Source: Chitinophaga sp. XS-30
GTDB lineage: Bacteria; Bacteroidota; Bacteroidia; Chitinophagales; Chitinophagaceae
Direction: 5' to 3'
Assembly: GCF_008086345.1 (NCBI RefSeq)
Contig: NZ_CP043006.1
Location: 5,144,032-5,208,031, forward strand
DNA: 64,000 nt
The notes under the pieces are model-generated. The model saw only the letters and a program-made list of their open reading frames with translations. It made no database searches and was not told where the DNA came from. The position numbers and the translations under genes are program-made. How positions within the stretch are numbered: the stretch's first letter is position 1; every line of letters begins with the position of its first letter. Shown piece after piece: positions 17,701 to 27,000 of the stretch.

Positions 17701-17876
17701 AATGTCCGTTGATTTTTATCCGGCGGCAAAATAGTAAAATTTGGGGCAAAGAGGGGTTTTACCCCTAACTCCGATTTTTTTCTTTGCGGTAAAATTCCTA
17801 AATTGACTATCCCTGTTCAATCAGGGGAACTATTGAAAAACATCCATCTGTATCATCACTTAAAAACATCACAAGT

Positions 17877-18056
17877 ATGAAACCCAATGAACAAGTGCTC
17901 AAACCATTCTTTGCACAATTCCTCGAAACACAAATGAAACCGGAAGAAGCGAAAAAACGCTCCACAGAAAGCAACTGGACGAGCAAACTCGCGGATGCTC
18001 CGGACCAGACGCAGAAGTACCCCTCCGATGGAGATGAAGAATGGTGGTTGCTTTAG
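17877..18056 (+). CDS. mdnA: Microviridin-type graspetide precursor peptide
   Basis: This 59-residue peptide is the substrate of the two ATP-grasp enzymes downstream. The leader carries the helix motif PFFAQFLE (residues 10-17), matching the PFFARFLE recognition helix of microviridin precursors. The core is TQKYPSDGDEEWW (45-57) followed by two Leu. By the known TxKYPSDx(E/D)(E/D) rule the expected cross-links are Thr45-Asp51 and Ser50-Asp53 esters and a Lys47-Glu54 amide. The product should be a tricyclic serine-protease inhibitor. There is no Gly-Gly cleavage site. A small CCCTG/CAGGG hairpin precedes it at about 17811-17826. It is shorter than 60 residues and easily missed. Confidence 0.93.
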   Translation: MKPNEQVLKPFFAQFLETQMKPEEAKKRSTESNWTSKLADAPDQTQKYPSDGDEEWWLL

Positions 18057-18082
18057 TTCAGTCAACCCCCATTGATCATTAG

Positions 18083-18116
18083 CAAGCAATGGCCCGACGG
18101 CTGTTGCTTGTTTTTT
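18083..18116 (+). terminator. Terminator/attenuator between precursor and ligase genes
   Basis: A 12-bp stem (CAAGCAATGGCC pairing with GGCTGTTGCTTG, two G-T wobbles) with a CGAC tetraloop is followed by six T (18111-18116). It lies 27 bases after the precursor stop and 12 bases before the likely ligase start. It should end most transcripts after the precursor and let some read through, giving excess peptide over enzyme. Confidence 0.85.
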
Positions 18117-18127
18117 ATTCCTCGCTC

Positions 18128-19081
18128 ATGATCCTTTGCATTACTCACTCCCGGGATACCTACACGATCGACCTGGTGCAGCAACGCCTGCGGCAATTGG
18201 GATATGCAAGTTTCCGTTTCAATTCGGATGAATTCGGCACCCGTTACCGGTTGCAATACCGCCTGGAGCATAACGGGCCGCAATACCTGCTGCAGCACGG
18301 CAACACCCTCATCCGCGCATCGGATATCACAGGGGTGTGGTACCGCAAGCTGTGGGACCTGGAAGTCCCGGCCAACCTTGACCCCGCATACACCGCCGTA
18401 TTCCGCAAAGAATACCGCACCGCATTGCTTATTTTCCTGGATGCGCTGCATGTTCCATGGATCAATAGTCTGCATGCCGATCACGCTATAGGCGGCAACA
18501 AACTGCTCCAGCTGGCATTCGCCCAGGCATCCGGCCTTCATGTACCACGAACGGTCTTCAGCAATCACGCGGCGGACGCCCTGCAATTCTATGAGGATTG
18601 CAAAGGCGATGTGATCGTTAAACTGCATGGCGCTTTATCCAAAACAATGGATGGTGCGGGCGCTTTCTTCCCCACCACCCGGCTCCGGAAAGAAGATACC
18701 CTCATGCTGGATTCCCTCGCTGCGTGCCCCATGATCCTGCAGGAGCATATCCACAAGGAAAAAGAGCTCCGGATCGCTTATGTGGACGGCACTTTCTATA
18801 CCGGCAGCCTCAAAGCGCCGGATGTTACCGACTGGCGCGCTACCGTTGTGCAATGGGAGCCTTACGAACTGCCGGATGCCGAGGAGGAAAAGATCGATAG
18901 CATGATGCGTGCCATGGGCCTGCACTTCGGTGCTATCGACATGATCGTGCAACCGGACGGGAAACACCTGTTCCTGGAGGTGAACCCGCAGGGGGAATGG
19001 GGCATGCTGCAGAAATATCTCGGCTTCCCCATTGCCGAAGCCATCGCGGAAAAACTGGTGAGCCGGATCAAACAAGGATGA
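18128..19081 (+). CDS. mdnB: ATP-grasp graspetide ligase, MdnB/MvdC-like (amide-forming)
   Basis: The 317-residue ATP-grasp enzyme starts at MILCITHSRDTYTIDLVQQRL, the family N-terminus. The ATG at 18089 is rejected because it lies in the terminator stem. The N-terminal pre-ATP-grasp domain recognises the leader helix; the ATP-grasp domain follows with KLHGALSKTMDG, CPMILQEHIHKEKELRIAYV and the metal-binding FLEVNPQGEWGMLQ. That last motif resembles the lactam-forming MdnB/MvdC enzymes, which join Lys and Glu side chains after ester formation. The amide-versus-ester assignment rests on this resemblance. It is followed after 33 bases by its paralogue. Confidence 0.85.
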   Translation: MILCITHSRDTYTIDLVQQRLRQLGYASFRFNSDEFGTRYRLQYRLEHNGPQYLLQHGNTLIRASDITGVWYRKLWDLEVPANLDPAYTAVFRKEYRTALLIFLDALHVPWINSLHADHAIGGNKLLQLAFAQASGLHVPRTVFSNHAADALQFYEDCKGDVIVKLHGALSKTMDGAGAFFPTTRLRKEDTLMLDSLAACPMILQEHIHKEKELRIAYVDGTFYTGSLKAPDVTDWRATVVQWEPYELPDAEEEKIDSMMRAMGLHFGAIDMIVQPDGKHLFLEVNPQGEWGMLQKYLGFPIAEAIAEKLVSRIKQG

Positions 19082-19114
19082 CCGGCAGCCGTATCCTTAA
19101 TTAACCTGAAACCC

Positions 19115-20113
19115 ATGTCCAACAAAAAAATACTTGTCATTACCCATTCGGCGGACAATGCCGCCACCGATCAGGTGATCCGCTTCATCACGGAAACGGG
19201 CGCAACAGCTGTCCGTTTTGATGTGGACCGTTACCCGCTGGATACCCGCCTCACCACGATCTATCAATCCGGCCAATGGCTGTTGCTGCTGGAAATGGCC
19301 GGCGAAAAGCACCGGCTGGACAATGTTACCGCCGTCTGGTACCGGCGGAGTTACCACATCGGGAAAGGGCTGGAAACCCTGCTTGAAAAAACATATCTCT
19401 CCACCAGCATCGGTGAGCTGCGACGCACGCTGTTCGGCATGCTGGAAGGACTGCCCTGTTTCCAGATAGAGCGCTACAGCACCTACCGGCGGCTGGACAG
19501 CAAAGAGGAACAGCTGCGGATCGCCGTGGCATGCGGGCTGCAGATACCGGCCACCTGCATCACCAATTCCCCCGCACAGCTCAAAACCTTCATGGAAGAG
19601 ACCAAAGGCCCCGTGATCGCCAAAATGCAAAGCGCTTTTGCCATTTACCGCGAAGGGGAAGAACACGTCGTGTTCACCAACGAGATCACCACGGAACATC
19701 TGGAGCAACTCGAACAGCTGCAATACTGCCCGATGGTATTCCAGGAGAAACTGGAGAAATCGCTGGAACTGCGCGTAACCATCGTTGGTAAAAAAATATT
19801 CTCCTTCGCCATCGATTCACAAAAGATCCCGGCATCGCGGGTAGACTGGCGCAAGGAAGGCGCAGCGCTGGCGGAAGACTGGCAGAGCCATCCCCTCCCC
19901 TCAGCTATTGAACGGTCCCTGCTGGCGCTGATGGATATGTACGGATTGAATTATGGCGCCATAGACCTGATCCTGACGCCGGAAGGGAAATACTACTTCC
20001 TGGAAGTGAATGCTGCGGGGGAATTCTTCTGGCTGGACAAACTGAGCGATCACGCGATCTCCCGTCATCTGGCCGCAGTATTGCTTGGTCAGGAAGCGCG
20101 CAGAGGTGTTTAA
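19115..20113 (+). CDS. mdnC: ATP-grasp graspetide ligase, MdnC/MvdD-like (ester-forming)
   Basis: The 332-residue ATP-grasp enzyme is clearly paralogous to the preceding gene: ILVITHSADNAATDQVIRF, VWYRRSYHIGKG, AKMQSAFAIY, CPMVFQEKLEKSLELRVTIV and the metal site FLEVNAAGEFFWLD. The GEFFWL signature resembles MdnC/MvdD, which form the two omega-esters of microviridins. The pair is expected to act in turn in the cytoplasm on the peptide encoded at 17877. No acetyltransferase or ABC transporter gene follows. The next gene is an unrelated sulfatase 153 bases on. Confidence 0.85.
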   Translation: MSNKKILVITHSADNAATDQVIRFITETGATAVRFDVDRYPLDTRLTTIYQSGQWLLLLEMAGEKHRLDNVTAVWYRRSYHIGKGLETLLEKTYLSTSIGELRRTLFGMLEGLPCFQIERYSTYRRLDSKEEQLRIAVACGLQIPATCITNSPAQLKTFMEETKGPVIAKMQSAFAIYREGEEHVVFTNEITTEHLEQLEQLQYCPMVFQEKLEKSLELRVTIVGKKIFSFAIDSQKIPASRVDWRKEGAALAEDWQSHPLPSAIERSLLALMDMYGLNYGAIDLILTPEGKYYFLEVNAAGEFFWLDKLSDHAISRHLAAVLLGQEARRGV

Positions 20114-20266
20114 TCCATTTTCCGTCAGGTGCGGGCATGATGATGGCACTACAGGCGAGCATGATGAATTCCTCCCGTCCATATCCGCTTCAGCGGCAAA
20201 AATACCGGCGGTATGATATGACATTCCGGTTTTATGCGGTATATTGAATCGCATAAGCATCCTGTT

Positions 20267-21763
20267 ATGAAACGTACTGCGCTCTTACTGTTTTGCTGCC
20301 TGCTGCAGGCGGCGTTTTCCTTTGCCCAGCAAAAGCCGAATATCGTCATCATCCTGTCTGACGACCATGCCTTCCAGGCGATCAGTGCCTACGGCAGCAA
20401 GGTGGCGCATACGCCTAATATCGACCGCATTGCACAGCAGGGGGTTATTTTCAACCGGGGGTATGTGACCAATTCCATCTGCGGGCCCAGCCGCGCAGTG
20501 ATCCTCACCGGCAAATACAGCCATAAGAACGGCTTTAAAGACAATGATAATTCCCGTTTTGAAGGCAGCCAGGATTCTTTTGCCAAGCAGCTGCAACAGA
20601 ACGGTTATCAGACCGCATGGGTGGGGAAATGGCATCTGGGAACAAAGCCACAGGGCTTTGATTTCTGGCAGATACTACCCGGTCAGGGCAACTATTACAA
20701 TCCTGATTTCATTATGATGGACAGCAGCAAAGAACGGCGGGAAGGATATGCCACCAACCTGATCGAAGATATTGCGGAAGACTGGCTGGACCAAAGAGAC
20801 AGCTCCCGGCCGTTCTGCCTCGTGATCGGCCATAAGGCCACACACCGCGCCTGGGAACCGGACACGGCCGATCTGAACCTTTACGATAACGTTCAATTCC
20901 CGCTACCGCATAACTTCTATGACAATTATGCCAACCGCCCTGCGGCCACGGGTCAGGATATGAGCATTGAAAAGACCATGACGCTGGATTATGATCTGAA
21001 GATGCCGGGAAAGAACTCCCGCGGCAATACCGCCCGCATGAATGCCGCGCAGAAAGCAAGATATAATGCCTACTACGATTCCGTTGCGGCGGATTTTTCG
21101 CGCCGGGACCTTAGCGGCAATGCGCTGACCGAATGGAAATACCAGCGCTATATGCGGGATTACCTGGCCTGCGCCGCTTCGCTGGACAGGAACATCGGGC
21201 GGACGCTGGATTACCTCGACCAGCATGGCCTGCGCGACAATACCATCGTCATCTATCTTTCTGACCAGGGCTTCTACCTCGGCGAGCACGGCTGGTTCGA
21301 TAAACGTTTTATGTACGAAGAGTCTTTCAGAACACCCATGATGATGCGCTACCCCGGTGTGATCAAACCCGGCTCACAGTCAGACGCCATGGTCATGAAC
21401 CTGGATATTGCCCCCACCCTGCTGGAAGCAGCCGGTGCGGCCATTCCCCCCGCCATGCAGGGCCAGTCCATATTACCGGTGCTCAAAAAAGGGAAAGGGC
21501 GCGAGGCCATGTATTATCACTATTACGAGAACGGCACCCATTCCGTATCCCCCCACTTCGGCGTCAGAACAGAACGGTACAAGCTGATCCGTTTCTATGA
21601 ACGGTCAGACGCCTGGGAATTGTACGATCTCAAAAAAGATCCGCGGGAAGTGAATAATCTTTTCGGCCGGAAGGGATATGAAAAGATCACGGCGAAGCTT
21701 AAAGCAGAGCTGACCTCCCTCATCCGCCGCTATGAAGACACGCAGGCGGAAACGCTGTTATAG
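20267..21763 (+). CDS. Secreted sulfatase (formylglycine type)
   Basis: The 498-residue protein starts at ATG 20267, which gives the signal peptide MKRTALLLFCCLLQAAFSFA; the upstream ATG at 20234 adds an implausible extension. Alkaline-phosphatase/sulfatase fold signatures are metal-binding LSDDH (Asp32/33), the S1-type active site CGPSRAVILTGKY with Cys72 as the formylglycine precursor, and WVGKWHLG. It probably desulfates a host or algal glycan in the periplasm. It is convergent with the DinB gene and overlaps it by 6 bases. No formylglycine-generating enzyme is encoded in this window. Confidence 0.92.
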   Translation: MKRTALLLFCCLLQAAFSFAQQKPNIVIILSDDHAFQAISAYGSKVAHTPNIDRIAQQGVIFNRGYVTNSICGPSRAVILTGKYSHKNGFKDNDNSRFEGSQDSFAKQLQQNGYQTAWVGKWHLGTKPQGFDFWQILPGQGNYYNPDFIMMDSSKERREGYATNLIEDIAEDWLDQRDSSRPFCLVIGHKATHRAWEPDTADLNLYDNVQFPLPHNFYDNYANRPAATGQDMSIEKTMTLDYDLKMPGKNSRGNTARMNAAQKARYNAYYDSVAADFSRRDLSGNALTEWKYQRYMRDYLACAASLDRNIGRTLDYLDQHGLRDNTIVIYLSDQGFYLGEHGWFDKRFMYEESFRTPMMMRYPGVIKPGSQSDAMVMNLDIAPTLLEAAGAAIPPAMQGQSILPVLKKGKGREAMYYHYYENGTHSVSPHFGVRTERYKLIRFYERSDAWELYDLKKDPREVNNLFGRKGYEKITAKLKAELTSLIRRYEDTQAETLL

Positions 21764-22273
21764 CGCCGGCTCCTTCAGTGCTTTGAGGATGTTCTTCAGC
21801 TGATGGGTATGCCGTTGCGTGTGCACGGACAGGAAGCTGATCCATTCCTTGCGCGTCATGGTGCCCACCATCGGCATTTCAAAATCCAGGCACATCGCAG
21901 AAAGGTCCTGCGTTTCCGCGATAGCGATCGTTTTTTTCCATACATCCGCCAGCTCCTGCGTCAACGCCTGTTTATCATGCGGCCCATCGGATGGCAGGAT
22001 GAAGTCGGGAGAGGTCATTTTGATCCCGAAGTTCAGGAATTGCTCCCTGAGCGGGGCTATATACTGGTCCGGGTCCCGTTCGGCAGGTGCTGTTTTGCCG
22101 GACATTATCTCACTGATGCCGGAGGACTTCAGCACATGCTCGCTCACCTGCCCTGCCGTCCAGCTGCCTTCAAACGGAACGGTATTGAATGTATCATCAT
22201 TGAAGGCGGAAAGTGTCTGCAGCAATTCCGCGACGGTTTTTTCCACGTCTTTAAGGAGTTGTTCCCTGTTCAT
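21758..22273 (-). CDS. DinB-family protein
   Basis: This 171-residue four-helix-bundle protein of the DinB/DfsB superfamily carries the expected metal-binding histidines in GQVSEHVLKS and HTQRHTHQLKNIL. Family members include thiol S-transferases and stress-induced proteins, but most, like this one, have no assigned reaction. It overlaps the 3' end of the convergent sulfatase gene. Confidence 0.85.
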   Translation of the reverse strand: MNREQLLKDVEKTVAELLQTLSAFNDDTFNTVPFEGSWTAGQVSEHVLKSSGISEIMSGKTAPAERDPDQYIAPLREQFLNFGIKMTSPDFILPSDGPHDKQALTQELADVWKKTIAIAETQDLSAMCLDFEMPMVGTMTRKEWISFLSVHTQRHTHQLKNILKALKEPAL

Positions 22274-22385
22274 ACTTTTCTGTTTTAATGTGATACAAAC
22301 CTAGTATGATTGCGCCGTACGGCCGGCGTGCAGAATTGACAATCTCGGGGGGATTATGTGCAAGCCACGGCATTCCCAAAATAAC

Positions 22386-22417
22386 AAGAGGGCGCACCGG
22401 AACCGATGCGCCCTCTT
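22386..22417 (-). terminator. Terminator of the first SusC/SusD operon
   Basis: A perfect 11-bp stem AAGAGGGCGCA/TGCGCCCTCTT has a 10-base loop and is followed on the minus strand by GTTATTTT. It lies 22 bases past the SusD stop. Confidence 0.8.
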
Positions 22418-22438
22418 GCTGTTGTCAGCATAAATATT

Positions 22439-24070
22439 TTACTGTTCATCCCACCATACCCGCTGGTTCAGGTAGGTAGGTTTATCTGCATTGGGATTGG
22501 CTTCCAATACTCTCTCGATATTGTAATTGATCTCATAGCTCGGTACGGCAAACCTTCTCGGCCAGTCCGTAGCGTTGGGGTATGCATCGGCAAAGCAGTG
22601 CGAAGGGCGCTGAAATCCTTTGTAAACGCCGGCGGCCTCGTTGTAATTACCGGATGCATCGGTACAGTAATCCATCCTGCGCAGGTCCGCCCACAGTTCG
22701 ATGGAATACGACAGGGCGATGTATTTCTGTATCATGATGTGACTGAGGGTGAGGGCATTGGCATCCTGCACCACGGAGCTGCTGGCGAGATAATCTTCGA
22801 TGGCGGTGGCGTTGATGCCGAGCAGGCCCATATGTGCGCGGATACCTGCTTTATAGGCCGTGAGCGCGTCAGCCGGGCGGCTTTGGCGGAACATGATCTC
22901 CGCTTCGATGAATTTCATTTCCGCATTGGTGAGCAGCAGGCCTTTGCCGCCGCGTTCCGTGTACCAGGTGCCGGTGGACTGGATGCGGTCTCCGGGGCCG
23001 GGGGCGGCGGGGGTTTTGCGCATGATCACATATACGGAATCCTTGTTGCTGAAAGCATTCGTGCTGGCATTAAAGGAATAGCTGGCAGGGCCTGTCTTGG
23101 GAAGATCGGATGTCATGTCTACCCCTTGCGAGCGGATCAGGTTGCCGGCTTTGTCCGCCTGACGCGGTACCAACAGATCGATACGCGGATCTTCCATCGG
23201 GCCGGTCGGCGCACCGGTATAATTATTCGTCAGGTAATCCAGGTACAACTTGGTGATCCTTGCGGAAAGCCCTGTGTTAGCGTACTGCAGGGCCGCTTTA
23301 ACCGAACTGCTGGTGGTGGCCGATTCATCCACATACTGCATCACGGCGCTTTGCGCATTCTCCTGGGGAGCATTCGCCAGCGCTGCCAGTACGGCATCCG
23401 GGTTATATTCCGCTGTTTTGGACAGGTGATTCAGGAAACGGGCTTTCAAGCCATATGCCAGGCGTATCCATTTATCCACGCTCCCATTATTGAGGATATC
23501 CCCTTTAGCCAGTTCCGGAGCGCCGATCTCCTGTGTTTTTTGCAGGTCTGCAATACCTTCATCCAGCAGTTCCAGTACTTTTCCCTGGATGTAGGAACCG
23601 TCGTCGAATTTTGGCGTGATGGTGCTGGCATCGTCAAACTCATCATAGGGCATCATGCCATAGAAATCAGCGAGCGCACCGAAGCCCCATGCCTTGATGA
23701 TCTTGGCGGCGCCGATGTAGTGATAAGCCCCCACTTTCTCCGCAGCGGCAATGAGGGGAGCAACGTTCACAGCGGAGTTTACATACCAGCACTGCCAGGG
23801 CCAGTTGGCGCTGGATGTATTGGAATACCAGCGGGTGAGGTTCCAGTTGTTATTGACCGCATAGGTCACGGCCAGTTGCTGCGACAGGAATGCGGCCCTT
23901 GTGCCGGCGCTTTCATATGCATCCACGAACTGGGCGATCAATGGCGGAAGGCGCTGATCTGCCGTTGGTACGGTAGAATTGGCGCTGTTGGGATTGTCGT
24001 TGATGTCCAGCCACTTCTTGCAGGAAGTGAGAACGATCGACAAGCTGAGTATATACAGTAGTTTTTTCAT
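22439..24070 (-). CDS. SusD/RagB-like lipoprotein (SusD-like group 2)
   Basis: This is an outer-membrane glycan-binding lipoprotein of 543 residues from the ATG at 24070. The start was chosen because it gives the lipobox LTSCKKWLD (Cys17). The N-terminal DINDNPNSANSTVPTADQRLP and the following tetratricopeptide-rich body match SusD-like proteins that cap a SusC transporter. It follows its SusC partner by 11 bases in one operon. The substrate is unknown, and no glycoside hydrolase is adjacent. Confidence 0.92.
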   Translation of the reverse strand: MKKLLYILSLSIVLTSCKKWLDINDNPNSANSTVPTADQRLPPLIAQFVDAYESAGTRAAFLSQQLAVTYAVNNNWNLTRWYSNTSSANWPWQCWYVNSAVNVAPLIAAAEKVGAYHYIGAAKIIKAWGFGALADFYGMMPYDEFDDASTITPKFDDGSYIQGKVLELLDEGIADLQKTQEIGAPELAKGDILNNGSVDKWIRLAYGLKARFLNHLSKTAEYNPDAVLAALANAPQENAQSAVMQYVDESATTSSSVKAALQYANTGLSARITKLYLDYLTNNYTGAPTGPMEDPRIDLLVPRQADKAGNLIRSQGVDMTSDLPKTGPASYSFNASTNAFSNKDSVYVIMRKTPAAPGPGDRIQSTGTWYTERGGKGLLLTNAEMKFIEAEIMFRQSRPADALTAYKAGIRAHMGLLGINATAIEDYLASSSVVQDANALTLSHIMIQKYIALSYSIELWADLRRMDYCTDASGNYNEAAGVYKGFQRPSHCFADAYPNATDWPRRFAVPSYEINYNIERVLEANPNADKPTYLNQRVWWDEQ

Positions 24071-24081
24071 TTCCGTTACTT

Positions 24082-27000
24082 TTAGAATTTGAGATTTAAA
24101 CCGAGCGCGAAGCCTGATGTTGCCGGCACACCGCAATAGTCAATGCCCACAGATCCCGAACCTATCACACCCGCTCCGGCGGCGCTGGTTTCCGGGTCCA
24201 TACCGGAATAGTTGGTGAACAGCAGCACATTGGTACCGGATGCGGTAAGGGTAGCGCCTTTCAGGAAGGGCAGTTTCCGCAGTGCCGGCTGAGGCAGCGA
24301 ATAGGCCAGTGATATGGAGCGAAGGCGCAGCCAGTTCACTTTCTCGATGAAAGACGGCGCATTGTTCAACAGGATGTCCCGGTAGTATTTCTCATCGGCC
24401 ACTACCGTCCTGGTCACTTCTTCATACTTGGCGGTAGCCGGGTTGAGGGCCATGCCGGTAAAGGTGATCTCGCTACCTCTGTTCGCGGTCCTTTCGCTCA
24501 GGCCATATGCGGTAAGCAGGTATTCGGTACCGTTGTATATATCTCCGCCAACACGGAAATCAAACAAAAATGAAAAATTGAATGATTTGTAGGAGAAGCT
24601 GTTGTTCAGACCGCCGAGCAGCTTCGGTTCACGGTTACCTACCGGTGTAGTAGTCAGCGTAGAGGTCAGCGGATAACCGGTATCCCAGTTCAGCAGCAGG
24701 TTCCCGTCATCATCCGTTTGCCATTTGGAGCCGCTCAGGCCCATGAAAGTACCACCGTCGAAGGAGGCAGCTTTGGCGTTGCCTACCTGCACATCGGTCA
24801 CATACAGGATGGGCAGGGCGCCGGGCAGGGCTTTTACTTTTCCGCGGTTACCGGAAACATTCAGCATCACATCCCAGCGGAAATCTTTCTTCCGGATGGG
24901 GTTGGCGGTTACCGTTACTTCCAGGCCCTTGTTCTCGATCTCGCCGGTATTCACAAAGCTCAGGATATAGGCGGTAGCGTTACTCACGCGGGGTTGCAGG
25001 ATCTGGTCCTTACTGTTATTGATATAATACGCAACATCCAGCCCCAACCGTCCGTTAAGGAACCGCAGTTCGGTACCGAACTCCGTGGATGTGGTGGTTT
25101 CCGGTTTCAGCAGATCGTTACCACGCGTCCAGTAATTGCGGAAACCGCCGCCGATGGTCTGCTCCGGACCGAAGAGATAAGTATTCGTCTGGTAGGCCGG
25201 GGCATCCTTACCCACCTGCGCCCAGGAGGCGCGCACCTTGCCGAATGACAGGATGCTGCTCTTCGGCAACAGCTCGGTAAATACAAAGCTGCCGCTGAAA
25301 GAGGGATAGAAGAAGGACTGGTTCTGCACGGGCAGGGTGGACGACCAGTCATTACGCCCCGTCACGCTCAGGAAGATGGTATTGCGGTAGGATACGCGCA
25401 GATCACCGTACACCCCTACAAGGCGTTTCCGGTTGATGTTCTCTGAAAAGTATTTGTCTTCCGGATTGGCATTGTTCAGCGTGTGAAAATCCGGGATGAT
25501 AAAGTTCTCAGAACGATGGGAAACGGAACGCAGGTAAGTGTCTTCCGATGAGGTCCCCAATACCAGGCTGGCATCCCAGTCGTTGAACGTTTTATGGAAA
25601 TTGAGCATCAGGTTGGAGTTCACATAATTGTAACGGCGATCTGTTTTGGATAACATACCGTTCTGCCAATCCAGCTTTACACTTGAGTTGGCGGCGATCA
25701 GATTGCTGTAGGCCGTAACGTAATTATCTACCCCCAACCGGTAAGTAGCGTCAAACCAGTCGGTGAACTTCACAGTAGCATATATATTACCGATGAAACG
25801 ATCGGTCTGGTCCGATTGCGGATTCTTGTTCAGTATCCAGTAGGGATTGTCCACATTCGCATCCAGGGAAAGATCGGGAAGGAGCAGACGCTTCGTACCG
25901 TCCGGGTTCAGCCAGGTTTTCATTTCATCGTTACGGGGCCAGGCGATGATGCTTTCCATGTAACCTGAGCCGCTGGAGCCCCACAGTCCACTACCGGTCA
26001 GGGTCTTCTGCGTTTCACTGGTGGAATAGGAAGCATTTACCCCCAGGGTAACGATGCCCAGTTTCTGCTCCCCGTTAAAGCGAATGGTAGAGCGCGTAAA
26101 GTTAGTAGTGGGCACTACACCGGACTGATTGAGGTTGGAGCCGGACAGGAAGAAATTACCTGTCTTTGATCCACCGGAGAGGCTGAAGCTGTTGTCGAAG
26201 GCATTGGCAGTTTCGAAGAAATCGCCCATGTTATCGTACACGGCTTCTCCCGGCTCAAATTTATCGCCCCAGGAACGGGTCGTTTCATCCGTGAAGCTGC
26301 CGTTATAATAGGAGCCTTGTTTGTAGATGCCTTGTTGTTTCGGCAGCCTGTTCACCCAGTTGGTGATATAGCGGGAAGTGACGGAACCCGTTACGGTACC
26401 TTCCTGGCCTTTTTTGGTGGTGATGATGATAGCGCCTGCAGCTGCGCGGAGGCCGTATAATGCAGCCGCAGCGGGACCTTTCAGCACGGAAATGGATTCA
26501 ATGTCTTCCGGGTTGATATCCATCGCGCGGTTGCTGTTGGTGGTAGCCAGGTTGGTGGTACCATCAAAGGCGCTGTTATCGCCCTGACCGGTAGAGTTGT
26601 CCATTGGCATACCATCAATGATAAAAAGCGGCTGATTGTCCCGCTCCAGGGAAGTTCCGCCACGAATAACGATGGAGGCCGAGCTGCCCGGTGCACCACC
26701 GGAATTGGTAATGCTAAGACCGGCGATCTTGCCGTTCAGCGAATTGATCAGGTTAGGGTCCTTATTCTTGAGCAGTTCATCCGACTTGATGTCCTGCACG
26801 GAATAACCCAGTTCCTTCTTTTCCTTTTTGATGCCCATCGCGGTTACCACCACTTCGCCAAGCGCCGTTTCGGACAGCCTCATGGTGATGTTCAGCGTAC
26901 TGCTTTCCCTCACCGTTACCTCCTGGTCTGCATACCCGATGAAAGAAAGCACCAGCACTTCGCCGCTGCTGGCCTGAATGGTAAAAATACCGCGTACATC

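Noticed and set aside
18062..18628. 188-codon minus-strand frame within the graspetide cluster
   Set aside because: It is antisense to the ATP-grasp gene and the attenuator. The plus-strand products match the microviridin system.
22406..24061. 551-codon plus-strand open frame
   Set aside because: It is the antisense of the SusD gene, which has a clear lipobox, family motifs and an operon partner. Long antisense frames are common in GC-rich genes.
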